Shown here: positions 11,506 through 21,329 of the stretch, one piece after another | How the letters are laid out: every line of letters begins with the position of its first letter | Position numbering within the stretch: the stretch's first letter is position 1 | NCBI GenBank assembly: GCA_963575745.1 | Contig: CAUYUJ010001760.1 | Coordinates: forward strand, 1-64,000 | Source of the DNA: Prorocentrum cordatum | Lineage: Eukaryota > Sar > Dinophyceae > Prorocentrales > Prorocentraceae | Length of the DNA: 64,000 nucleotides | Reading direction: 5' to 3' | Made by a program: the position numbers and the translations under genes | Notes under the pieces: generated by a model | What the model was told of the DNA's origin: nothing | Seen by the model: only the letters and a program-made list of their open reading frames with translations | Databases searched by the model: none

Positions 11506-12204
11506 GGTGCTGTCGGTTTCTCAATTGAATTTCCAAAACCCGAAGAGCGAAGACACCCTCGAAGACGGGAAATCTTTCCTTGAGAGCTCTGGAGGCCCCC
11601 TGCAGCGCTGTGGAAGCGCTGCCAGGAACGCTTCCATGCGTGCCTGTACGCATGCGGGCACGCTTGGAAGCTCGCCAGAAGCTCCCCCGGACCAGTTGCC
11701 GGTTCACCGGAGCTGCTGCGGGGAACGTGGACCGCCGTGGAAGAGCTCCTGGCGGCCACCACCACCGTCTGGCTTCTAATTCCCGGATAGCTCCTTGGAG
11801 AGCTGAGGGTTTCAGAGAAGAAGCCGGAGGTGGGTGGTGAGGGAGACGCGCCCACCTCCGCCGGTCCACGATTCTCGCAGCAGGTTGCCGGAACCGGCAG
11901 CGTGTCCGGGAGCGTGGCTTCCTAGCGTTTCCCAATACGCGTGGCTCCAGGGTGCGCAAAGCGCTTCGGCGGAGCTTCGGAAGAGCTTCGGCAGTTCTTC
12001 CAGGCTCCTAGGCAGATCTTCCTTGTGCGCTTTGCAGGGTCCCACGCATCGTAAACGGCGCCCCATACAAGCGTCTCCTGCGAGGTTTCCAGCGTCCCGC
12101 GCATCGTTTCAAGCGGCACGGCAGAGGTCCCCGTGCGGCGTTTTGGAGCGCTTCGCGCTCCGCGCCTGGCTTCGCTATCCGGGTTTTGGACGCTTACAAG
12201 TTAT
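11506..12204 (-). repeat. HP2 (reverse) and adjoining GC-rich repeat
   Basis: The HP2 palindrome is at 11631-11670. A hairpin with arms CCGGAGGTGGG and CCCACCTCC follows at about 11824-11860. The end, from about 12000, duplicates 9159-9366. Open frames of 130-160 codons here differ between copies and carry no domain, so they are not called. Confidence 0.7.
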
Positions 12205-12680
12205 ACCTCGTAGAGCTCTTCGGCATCGATGAGCTAGAGGAATTCCGGCGCGGGGTGCAGCTAGTTGGCCAACCCGGCCCGGGCGGACAATGTGGTAACC
12301 TGGGGTCGGTTTTTGGAAGATAGCGAGAGATTTTGAAATTCGTTTTGAAAATTTGAATTTTATTCTATGCAATGAACCATGGCGCTTTCATTGATGCAGT
12401 TCTTAGGGCTCTAGCTACATTATATCGATCAAAAGACTGCGGGGAACCAGTATTGTGTACGACCGAAACAAAGATTTCTTCATTTTTCAAGCTGATGTTG
12501 AGAAGCGTTATTCTGCTGTTATCTCGGATCTCACTTGTCTATTCAGAGCTCTACGAGGGTCCCTGCGGTAACCTGGTTGACGGTTTGCCGCCAGATCCCA
12601 GTCTTAAACCCGTCGAGCTAGGAAACTCTACGAGTCTCCCGGCGGTAACCAAGGTTAACTGTTTACCGCCGGCGCCCAGT
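12205..12680 (+). repeat. M1 copy and two HP1 copies
   Basis: M1 at 12205-12559 has left TIR ACCTCGTAGAGCTC and right TIR GAGCTCTACGAGG. HP1 at 12564-12602 is decayed in both arms (TGCGGTAA, TTGCCGCC); HP1 at 12641-12680 is intact. Duplicate of 9367-9842. Confidence 0.8.
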
Positions 12681-14102
12681 AACTGAACCGGCGGAGATGG
12701 GCTGCTGGCGGCCACCATCACCGCCAGGCTTGTATTTCAAAGCCTCTGGCTCCCAGAGAGCTCTCTGGGAATCTCTCCCGTCATGGCAAGCCCTCGGGCA
12801 CTCTCGTGCAGCGCTTCTGGGGCTCGGGGGCTCCTCGGCAGCGCTTCCGAGCACTCCCACGCGTGCCTGCGCGCGTGCATGCACGCGTAGACGCTTGCTG
12901 GAGACGCCCCCGGACTTGCTGCCGGCTCAAACAACTTCTCCGAAAATAACTCGTAGAGCTTCCCTTAGCAAGTTATTGCTGGAAGCTTAAGATAAACTCG
13001 TAGAGCTTCCCTTAGCAAGTTACTGCTGGACGCTAAGAGTAATTCCGGCGCGCTGGAGAGCTAGTGACTCGTAACTCGTTGAGCTTCCCTTAGCACGTTA
13101 TTGCTGGAAGATAAGAGTAATACCTCGTAGAGCTCTTCGGCGTCGATGAGCTAGAGGAATTCCGGCGCGGGGTGGAGCTAGTAACTCGTAGAGCTTCCCT
13201 TAGCAAGTTATTGCTGGAAGCTAAGAGTAATTCCGGGGCGGTGGAGAGCTAGTTGGCAAGAAAAATCTCGACGGACCTTTTGGTGACTTTCGGTCGATTG
13301 AACATTTTGTTCTCAAGATTTGAACATTCGTTAAGATCTAGTATTTTTTCCCATGATATTCCATCTCATTCCCGCTCTCCACCTTGATCTCAGCTCGATC
13401 GGGTACCTTTTACTGCCAAAAAGCAGGCAGGCGGATCGGCCGTTTCGACTCATCTTGATATAGTTACAGGAATCGATTGGAGATCATCCGGCGCGTTCGT
13501 CTGTTGAATCAAGAGCTCTGAACTCGCCCTGCTGCCCGAGCTAGAATCGCGAAACTATTCGTATTGTTCGAATCATCTGAAGAGGTACTGTCGCTTTCTA
13601 AACTTAACTCGGGCTGTAGGGGGCTACAGTGCTGCTGGGGACAGCAATCGATTTGAAGACATCAGAGCTCGGAACTGGGCCTGCTGCCTGAACTCGGTCT
13701 GCGAACCTGTTTGTTTTGTTCGAGTCATCCTGAAAGATCGTATCGGTTTTCTGCACTTAACTCGGGCTGTAGGAGAGCTGCAGGGCTGGTAATCACATGA
13801 ATCGATTCGGAGACATCAGACGCGTCCGCCTGTCGCATTCAGAGGCCTGAACTCGGTCTGATACTCGAGCTGGGTTTAGGAAACTATTCTTTTTGTTTGA
13901 GTTATCTTCAGAGATGCTGTTCATTAGCGCGCGTAACTCGGGCTGTAGTTGAGCTACAGAGCCCGTGCAGAAGACAATCCAGAAGCATCAGGGGGCGCTC
14001 GGCTGTTGCATCGAGAGGTCTGATCGCTTGGGCGGAAAAACTATTCGTTCTCTGCAATTTATTTTCTACATTATATATAGTCGGAAGCTCTACGAGTCCC
14101 CC
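12681..14102 (+). repeat. HP2, short head repeats, M2 element with satellite
   Basis: HP2 has its core at about 12859-12888. Truncated AACTCGTAGAGC units lie at about 12948, 12996 and 13073. An M2 element spans 13182-14097, bounded by TAACTCGTAGAGCTTCC and GGAAGCTCTACGAGT, and carries a shortened satellite array. No gene is seen. Confidence 0.75.
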
Positions 14103-15475
14103 GGCGGTAAGAAGGTTGACGGTTTACCGCCGGCGCCAAGTTGGCCCAGCCGGCCGAGGCGGACAATGTGGCAACTTTTGGGTGTTTTTGATTTTTTTTG
14201 AAAGATATTTGACAATTCATTTTGAGAAAGCAGATTTTTACTCCGAGCATTGAGATATAAACTTTGTTCCCTGAGCAGCTCAGCCCTTTAGATTCATTTC
14301 CAGTACCAGTTCACTTGGAGGAACCGACTTCATGTTGACTCCGAAAAATCTCAACTTGAAGTTTTTGTAGAAAAGCTCCCAGAAGCTCCCGCTTTGATGC
14401 TGAGCTTTCTCACGGATGCAAGGAGCTCTACGTGGTTCCCGGCGGTGACCAGATTGACGGTTCACCGCCGGCGCCAGTATCGGCGCGCTGGAGAGCTAGT
14501 TGGCAAGAAAAATCTCGACGGAACTTTTACTGACTTTTGGTCGGTTGAAAATTTTGTTCTCGAAATTCAACCATTCGTTAGAGCTCTAGTATTTTTTCCC
14601 GTGATATTCGATCTTATTCCCGCTCGCCATCTTGATCTCAGCTCGATCGGGTGAAGATTACTATCGAAAGGCACTGTGGCGGGATCGGCCGTTTTGAGTC
14701 ATCTTGATACGCGCTGACGGTTTTCTGAACATAACTCGAGCTTTAGGCCAGCTACAGAGCTGGTAAGCTAATCGATGTAGAATGATTCGGCGCGTTCGCC
14801 TGTTGATCCCAGATTTCTGAACTCGGTCTGTCAGCCGAGCTAGGTCCGCAAACCTATTCGTAATATTCGTGTCATTCTGACAGGAACTCTCGGTTTTCTG
14901 TACTTAACTCGAGCTTGAAGACACCTACAGAGCTGATATTTACAGACACCGATTCAGAATCATCAGTTGCGTTTGTCTGTCGAATCCAGAGCTCTGAACC
15001 CGGTCTGCTGCCCGATCTAGAATCACGAAACTATTCGTATTCTTCGAGTCATCTTGAGAGGTGCTGTCGGTTTTCTGCACTTAAGTCGGGCTGTAGGGGG
15101 GGCTACAATGCTGGTGGTGACAGCAATCGATTTGGAGACATCAGGCGCGTCCGCCTGTCGAATCCAGAGCTCGGAACTCGGTCTGCTGCCCGAATTAAGT
15201 CTGCGAAACTATTGTATTGTTCGAGTGATCCTGAGAGGTGCTTTCGGTTTTCTGCACTTAACTCGGGCTGTATGGGGGGCAGAGGGCTGGTAATGACAGG
15301 AGTCGATTCGCAGACATCAGACGCGTCCGCCTGTCGCATTCAGAGGTCAAAAAATATTTACTATGAGTCGGAATGTTGCTAGGTGCTGTCGGTTTTCTCA
15401 ACTTAAGTCGAGCTAGGAAGCTCTACGAGTCTCCCGGCGGTAACCAAGGTTGACGGTTTACCGCCGGCGCCCAGT
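14103..15475 (+). repeat. HP1, M1, HP1, head, satellite array, HP1
   Basis: HP1 copies are at 14103-14141, 14441-14478 and 15436-15475. The first two enclose an M1 interior that lacks its left TIR. The M2 head (about 14479-14655) leads four satellite monomers. Open frames of about 155 codons run through the monomers because one unit can be close to a multiple of three; the same frame recurs at 23296 and 24462 only because the DNA is duplicated. Confidence 0.8.
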
Positions 15476-16604
15476 AGAGCTTCCCTGAGAGCGCAGCGGC
15501 GAAGCTTAAGAGTAATTCGAAAACGCTGGCAGGCTAGTTGGCTCGAAAAATCTCGACGGAACTTTTCACAACTTTGGCTCGGTTAAAAATAACTCCTAGA
15601 GCTTCCCTCAGCAAGTTATTGCTGGAAGCTAAGAGTAATTCCGGCGCGCAGGAGAGCTAGTTGGCTCGAAAAATCTCGACGGAACTTTTGCTGACTTTTG
15701 CTCGGTTGAAAATTTCGTCCTCGAAATTGAACAATTCGTTTCGTTAGAGCTCTAGTATTTTTTCCCGTGATATTAGATCTTATTCCCGCTCGCCATCTTG
15801 ATCTCAGCTCGACCGGGTGAATATTACTATCAAAAAGCACTGTGGCGGGATCGGCCGTTTTGAGTCATCTTGATACGCGCTGACGGTTTTCTGAACATAA
15901 CTCGAGCTTCAGAACAGCTATAGAGCTGATAAGCACAGCTAATCGATGTAGAATGATCAGGCGCGTTCGCCTGTTGAAGCTAGAGGTCTGCAATCGGTCT
16001 GATAGTCGAGCTAGGTCCGCAAACCTATTCGTATTATTCGAGTCATTTTGACATGAACTCTCGGTTTTCTGTACTTAACTCGAGCTGTAGGACAGGTACA
16101 GAGCTGATACGTACATAATCTGATTGAGACTGATCATTCGCATATGTCTGTCGAATCCAGAGCTCTGAACTCGGTCTGCTGCCCGATCTAGAATCGCGAA
16201 ACTATTCGTATTGGTCGAGTTATCTTGAGAAGTGATCTCGGTTTCCTTCACTCAACTCGCGCTGAGGGGCGGCTACAGTGCGGGTGGTCACAGGGATCGA
16301 TTTGCAGACATCAGGCGCGTGCACCTGTCGAATCGAGAGCTCGGAACTCGGTCTGCTGTCCGAATTAGGTCTGCAAAACTACTCTATTGTTCGAGTCATC
16401 CTGAGAGGTGCTGTCAGTTTTCTGCACGTAACTCGGGCTTTTGGGGGCTGCAGGGCTGGTAATGACAGGAGTCGATTCGCAGACATCAGACGCGTCCGCG
16501 TGTCGCACTCAGAGGTCAACAAATATTTACTATGAGTCGGAATGTTGGTAGGTGCTGTCGGTTTTCTTAACTTAAGTCGAGCTTGGAAGCTCTACGAGTC
16601 TCCC
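15476..16604 (+). repeat. Truncated head, M2 element with satellite
   Basis: A short truncated head (15476-15589) precedes an M2 element from TAACTCCTAGAGCTTCC (about 15590) to GGAAGCTCTACGAGT (16585-16599). About four satellite monomers lie inside. The last unit ends in the recurring TATTTACTATGAGTCGGAATG tail. Confidence 0.8.
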
Positions 16605-16621
16605 GGCGGTAACCAAGGTTG
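16605..16621 (+). repeat. HP1, 5' half, split by LINE-A
   Basis: Left arm GGCGGTAA and loop CCAAGGTTG. The second half resumes at 19732. Bases 16611-16621 (AACCAAGGTTG) are repeated at 19732-19742 and form the target-site duplication. Confidence 0.9.
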
Positions 16622-19600
16622 CGGAGCGGATTCGGTCCCTTCAGAATGGTCCAGAGAAAAAGAGACTCAGAGCGGCTGCCAATGTTTGGAGGAGACAGTA
16701 TCGGCGTGATCTTCTTGAATGGGCTGTACCCCCGACTCGTCGTAAGATTCGACATCGTATCAAACATGTGGTGGTTGATGGATGGGAGACGGAGGATAGA
16801 TATATCTTGAAGGAGAAGTTGGAGGAGCATGTTAAGGGGAAGGTGACATCACAGCGTAAGAGGGAGGAGAACAGCAACTTGATGGAGGAAATCAGGAGGA
16901 AGGCGGAGGAGGAGATCAAGGGTGGCCAGATCATTCGAAGTATTACGATGTCGATATGTTGTGCAGCGAGGGCTCGTCTTCGAACGCGACGGGCAACAGG
17001 ACCGGATCGCGTACCTTGTGAAATGCTCAAGCTTCTCCCATGGTGCACAGTTCGGCACATCCAACAGATCTTCGACTCTCTTTTGAGGCTGGCTGTCCAG
17101 TACCCTGTTCGATGGAGGGACATTCTCATTGCATACATGCCTAAACTAAAGGGGATCACGAACTTGGCGGATGCTCGACTCTTGTGCTTACAGAATAGCA
17201 TAACTCGCTGGTTCTCGGCGTGCGTAGTTATCCTGGTTGAGCAGCATGTGGAAGAGTCTAAGCTATTTCATCCTCTGGGCCTCTATGGGTTCCGTCAGGG
17301 TCACAGCACATCCCATATCACGAGTAGCCTTACTAACATGTGTATGCACGGGGACAAGTGGGGGAAGCGTGAGTGTCTGTACGTTGCGGACATGGACATA
17401 TACCAGGCCTTTGACAACTGCACGATACAGAACGTTCATAAGGGTCTTGAGCATGCACGTGTCCCTGCGTATTTACAGCACGCGTTTCTGGATCCGTTAT
17501 CGCACAGCACGGGCTGCCTCTACTATGACGGGTTGGAGATTGATAACATCCAGTGGGACACCTGTATTAGGACTGGAGGCCCAGAAGGGCCCTTGGGCTT
17601 TAACCTCATTATTGCTGCCATGTGGGGTGACGTTATTCATAATTGGGACGTTCAGGGCATGGGGTATGCGGTAGATTTCGGTACGGAGCATCGGTCGGTG
17701 GTGAATCATTTTATCTGGGCAGATAACGTGTACCTCGTCAGTCGTAGCCGTGAGGAGCTTACTCGTATGGTAAGAGACTTGACACTTCCACTTTACAACT
17801 TTTCGATGCGATGGAAACCCACATCGCTGAAGTACATGGTGTGCGGAGCTCCTGCTGTCTTGGATGAGGACGGGAATATCCCGCGTTCGATGGATCTTAA
17901 AATACCGATCTTCTCAGATGCATGTGACGGGAGGAATGCAGTGCAGCAGATTGATGAGTTATGTTACCGTCGAGTTGTTTCTATGGACGTACTGGGCACG
18001 CAGCTGCATAGTGAATATAACTGTTCTGTACATCGTGATGTTTCTTTTCGCCTAGACTGTGCTCGTCGCGCATTTTACTCTCAGGCAGGGTATTTCAGGT
18101 CGCATTGTATTCCTCTCAAGGATAAGCTGCGGAGATACCAGGACAGAGTCCAGAGCCTGGCTCTGTATGGTCTGGAGACCACCACTGCAGATTCTTATAC
18201 TCTCTCGTTTCTCCATTCCTTCGAAGGGAAATGCCTGAAGATGATGATCTCTTCTCGAAAAGGCCCGACGGAAACGGAGCAAGCTTATCAGCAGAGGAGA
18301 TATCATGTCGCACGGGAGCGTTTCTTGAAGGCTGGGTACTCCTCTCTTGTCCAGCGTTATCTGATATTGCACTGGAATTTCGCAAAAGACATTGCAAGTT
18401 TCGCAAATGGCATGATTGTTGAGAAAGTGATTGACTTGAAAGCGGCGGAGAGGACATGGCGCGATTCCCGTATGGCGAGTTTATGTTTTGGACCGTACAC
18501 TGACCGCACTCGTACACTTATGAGCGAGACGATGAGACACTTTGGCAACTGGTCGGAGGCCTCTTCTTACAAACGTCGCTGTCGAGGTACGGAGAGTATT
18601 GGACAGAGATCATGGCAATATACATTAGCTGAGTTTTTCGGAGATGATTGGTGGATTCATTTCACAGGCTCCCAGCTTGGATTTATGCAATACGCCACGC
18701 ACCTTTGTACTCATAGCATGCTTCAATGTTTCCAGGAGGTGTCGACGTGCGGACCTGTGAGTTCGCCCGCATATTTGGCGCCCTCCGAGCATGGTGAAAT
18801 CCAGGTGAGCACGGATGATAGTCCGTTGGCTGCTGAAAAACTTGCAAAGCGCATCGCTCTTCATAATATGAAAGCAACCCGTTGGAACCTGGAGGCCCCT
18901 GGAATCCCTCTGGAGGTGGTGGGTGACTCGCTTCTCGTGGTTAGCTGGGCTACGGGACGGTGGCGTGCAGATAATAGATCATATGCGGATAGAATATCAA
19001 AAATTATCAATACGCTTGATGGGCTTTGTTGCAGCTATAATATACGACCTCCAGCGCCGGGTATGGATCTTATTCGTCATGATTTTCGGGAGTGGAACAC
19101 TCGTGCCGACGTTCTAACACACCAGGCCCGAGAGGGCCAGATTTCTAGTTCAGAATGTAGTCCGTATACACATGATTATGAGACAGAATTTTACGTTGCT
19201 GCTGCTATTCGGGCTGGTTTCGATGGCGGCGTGTCGTCTGAGGGATGTGGGTGCGGTTGCTGGATAGACATAGGCCTCAAACCTCGGTATTGGGATCGAC
19301 GGGACCCCGCTCAGCTGATATGGAAGTCAGTTTTTGAGAGGGCTTGGCTTATTTCTCCGACCACAACTGTTACTGATACAGAACTCAGTGCTTTGGAGTG
19401 CATCGTGACTGCGCTCCCACAGGCAGTTCTATGGTTATCACAGACTTGATAGTTGCAGTTTTTCTTATTTCATTGTTCTTCCTCATACTATGATATACTC
19501 AGCTTCGCTGGGACTTCTCTTTTCTCTTGCATGTTTAGTTGACTGCACTTTGATTCATTTCTGTGTGCGTTTGCTCGTTCGCTCATATTTGTGATTGATG

Positions 19601-19731
19601 ATTCATCGCAGCTTCGCTGCTCTGGGTTGTCTTGACTTTAGGTTCGAATAAGAGCTTTCGCTTCCTGATGACACCTGACCTCATGCTTGCTCGTGGCCCT
19701 AGGGCCAGTAGGAGCCTCGCAAAGCCGCAAA
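16622..19731 (+). mobile_element. LINE-A: 5'-truncated non-LTR retrotransposon
   Basis: A 3.1-kb insertion in the loop of an HP1 palindrome, flanked by an 11-bp duplication AACCAAGGTTG (16611-16621, 19732-19742; the first As are ambiguous with the A tail). The 5' end falls inside ORF2, downstream of where the endonuclease would be, which is the usual result of incomplete target-primed reverse transcription. The 3' UTR (19450-19731) contains two small CAGCTTCGCTG hairpins (about 19500 and 19608). It ends in CGCAAAGCCGCAAAAA, resembling the end of LINE-B. The paralogous empty site is the intact HP1 at 26156-26195. Confidence 0.93.
16624..19449 (+). CDS. LINE-A ORF2 (partial): reverse transcriptase with permuted RNase H
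   Basis: The frame is open from the insertion junction to TGA at 19447, about 942 codons, uninterrupted. The first in-frame ATG is at 16768; numbering below starts there (893 residues). An upstream basic linker precedes the RT. RT landmarks: RATGPDRVPCEML (finger), ADMDIYQAFDN (motif A, Asp 210), RTGGPEGPLGFN (motif B, with Glu where most LINE RTs have Gln), FIWADN (motif C, Asp 319 then Asn), and MRWKPTSLKYM. The C-terminus holds all RNase H motifs but in rotated order: VVGDS (Asp 720), HDFREWNTRAD (His 771 to Asp 781, a spacing of ten as in RNase HI), FDGGVSSEGCGCGC (Asp 819), TELSAL (Glu 872). The endonuclease is absent through truncation. The intact frame suggests a young insertion. RT identity is sure; the permutation is an inference from motif order. 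Confidence 0.92.
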   Translation, partial: ERIRSLQNGPEKKRLRAAANVWRRQYRRDLLEWAVPPTRRKIRHRIKHVVVDGWETEDRYILKEKLEEHVKGKVTSQRKREENSNLMEEIRRKAEEEIKGGQIIRSITMSICCAARARLRTRRATGPDRVPCEMLKLLPWCTVRHIQQIFDSLLRLAVQYPVRWRDILIAYMPKLKGITNLADARLLCLQNSITRWFSACVVILVEQHVEESKLFHPLGLYGFRQGHSTSHITSSLTNMCMHGDKWGKRECLYVADMDIYQAFDNCTIQNVHKGLEHARVPAYLQHAFLDPLSHSTGCLYYDGLEIDNIQWDTCIRTGGPEGPLGFNLIIAAMWGDVIHNWDVQGMGYAVDFGTEHRSVVNHFIWADNVYLVSRSREELTRMVRDLTLPLYNFSMRWKPTSLKYMVCGAPAVLDEDGNIPRSMDLKIPIFSDACDGRNAVQQIDELCYRRVVSMDVLGTQLHSEYNCSVHRDVSFRLDCARRAFYSQAGYFRSHCIPLKDKLRRYQDRVQSLALYGLETTTADSYTLSFLHSFEGKCLKMMISSRKGPTETEQAYQQRRYHVARERFLKAGYSSLVQRYLILHWNFAKDIASFANGMIVEKVIDLKAAERTWRDSRMASLCFGPYTDRTRTLMSETMRHFGNWSEASSYKRRCRGTESIGQRSWQYTLAEFFGDDWWIHFTGSQLGFMQYATHLCTHSMLQCFQEVSTCGPVSSPAYLAPSEHGEIQVSTDDSPLAAEKLAKRIALHNMKATRWNLEAPGIPLEVVGDSLLVVSWATGRWRADNRSYADRISKIINTLDGLCCSYNIRPPAPGMDLIRHDFREWNTRADVLTHQAREGQISSSECSPYTHDYETEFYVAAAIRAGFDGGVSSEGCGCGCWIDIGLKPRYWDRRDPAQLIWKSVFERAWLISPTTTVTDTELSALECIVTALPQAVLWLSQT

Positions 19732-19765
19732 AACCAAGGTTGACGGTTTACCGCCGGCGCCCAGT
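19732..19765 (+). repeat. HP1, 3' half, after LINE-A
   Basis: Resumes with the duplicated AACCAAGGTTG, then the right arm TTTACCGCC and the usual trailer GGCGCCCAGT. It runs directly into the outer arm TAACTCGTAGAGCTTCC. Confidence 0.9.
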
Positions 19766-20768
19766 AACTCGTAGAGCTTCCCTCAGCAAGTTATGGCTGG
19801 AAGCTAAGAGTAATTCCGGCGCGCTGGAGAGCTAGTTGGCAAGAAAAATCTCGACGGAACTTTTGCTGACTTTTGGTCGGTTGAAAATTTTGTTCTCGAA
19901 ATTCAACCATTCGTTAGAGCTCTAGTATTTTTTCCCGTGAGATTCGATATTATTCCCGCTCGCCATCTTGATCTCAGCTCGATCGGGTGAATATTACTAT
20001 CGAAAAGCACTGTGGCGGGATCGGCCGTTTTGAGTCATCTTGATACGGGCTGACTGTTTTCTGAACATAACTCGAGCTTTAAGACAGCTGCAGAGCTGGT
20101 AAGCACAGCTAATCGATGTAGAATGATTAGGCGCGTTCGCCTGTTGAATCCAGAGGTCTGAACTCGGTCTGCTAGCCGAGCTAGGTCCGCAAACCTATTC
20201 GTATTATTCGAGTCATTTTGACAGGAACTCTCGGTTTTCTGCACTTAACTCGAGCTGTAGAACAGCTACAGAGCTGATATTTACAGAAAAACCGATTCAG
20301 AATCATCAGTCGCGTTTGTCTGTCGAATCCATAGCTCTGAACTCGGTTTGCTGCCCGATCCTGAATCGCGAAAATATTCGTATTGGTCGAGTCATCTTGA
20401 GAAGTGCTCTCGGTTTTCTTCACTCAACTCGCGCTGAGTGGGGCTTCAGTGCTGGTGGTCACAGGAATCGATTTGAAAACATCAGGCGTCCGCCTGTCGA
20501 ATCCAGAGCTCGGAACTCGGCCTGCTGCCCGAATTAGGTCTGCAAAACTACTGTATTGTTCGAGTCACCCTGAGAGGTGCTGTCGGTTTTCTGCACTTAA
20601 CTCGGGCTGTAGGGGGGCTGCAGGGCTGGTGATGACAGGAGTCGATTCGCAGACATCAGACGCGTCTGCCTGTCGCATTGAGAGGTCAAAAAATATTCAC
20701 TATGACTCGGAATGTTGGTAGGTGCTGTCGGTTTCTCAACTTAAGTCGAGCTAGGAAGCTCTACGAGT
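19765..20768 (+). repeat. M2 element: 15-bp TIRs around head and satellite
   Basis: A 1004-bp unit from TAACTCGTAGAGCTTCC to GGAAGCTCTACGAGT (20754-20768). It contains the head and four satellite monomers. The interior matches 26196-27120 (offset 6359), where the left TIR and about 70 bp of head are missing. Confidence 0.75.
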
Positions 20769-20773
20769 CTCCC

Positions 20774-20813
20774 GGCGGTAACCAAGGTTGACGGTTTACC
20801 GCCGGCGCCCAGT
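20774..20813 (+). repeat. HP1 palindrome, consensus copy and family list
   Basis: Arms GGCGGTAA and TTACCGCC, loop with CCAAGGTTGACGG, trailer GGCGCCCAGT. Copies seen on the + strand start at about 1121, 2140, 3397, 4265, 5309, 5927, 6316, 8012 (cut short), 9119, 9726, 9803, 10575, 12564, 12641, 14103, 14441, 15436, 16605 (split), 20774, 22485, 22823, 23817, 24986, 26156, 27133 (split), 33873, 34667, 35839, 37045, 38492, 40239, 41933, 43269, 45191, 45617, 45935. Minus-strand copies are near 38572, 38871, 42167, 42810 and 42973. None is seen beyond 46 kb. Loop variants are CCAAGG, CCAGG, CCTGG, GAAAGG and ACAAAGG. Role unknown; it is a proven LINE landing site. Confidence 0.93.
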
Positions 20814-21329
20814 AACTGAACCGGCGGAGATGGGCTGCTGGCGGCCACCACCACCGCCAGGCTTCTATTTTAAAGCCTCTGGCTCCCAGAGAGCTCTCTG
20901 GGAATCTCTCTTGTCCTGGCAAGCCCTCGGGCACTCTCGTGGAGCGCTTCTGGGGCTCGGGGGGGCTCCTCGGCAGCGCTTCCGAAGAGCTGCCAGGAGC
21001 ACTCCCACGCGTGCCTGCGCGCGTGCATGCACACGTAGACGCTTGCTGGAGACGCCCCCGGACCCGCTGCCGGCTCAAACAACTTCTCCAGAAATAACTC
21101 GTAGAGCTTCCCTTAGCAAGTTATTGCTGGAAGCTTAAGAGGAACTCGTAGAGCTTCCCTTAGCAAGTTACTGCTGGAAGCTTAGAGTAATTCCGGCGCG
21201 CTGGAGAGCTAGTGACTCGTAACTCGTTGAGCTTCCCTTAGCACGTTATTGCTGGAAGATAAGAGTAATACCTCGTAGAGCTCTTCGGCATCGATGAGCT
21301 AGAGGAATTCCGGCGCGGGGTGGAGCTAG
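20814..21329 (+). repeat. HP2 and short head repeats
   Basis: The HP2 palindromic core lies at about 21008-21032. AACTCGTAGAGC units follow near 21095, 21143 and 21220 with an M1 head fragment near 21270. Third copy of the arrangement at 9843 and 12681. Confidence 0.75.

Larger units (their letters stand above)
12641..20773 (+). repeat. Segmental duplication, arm A (contains LINE-A)
   Basis: Collinear with arm B (20774-27132). Offsets are about 8133 near the start, 8381 in the middle, then 9551 after an extra internal duplication in B. Relative to B, arm A has a deletion of about 250 bp near 13450 and the 3.1-kb LINE-A insertion. Both arms start and end at HP1 palindromes, so unequal exchange between HP1 copies is a plausible origin. 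Confidence 0.85.
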
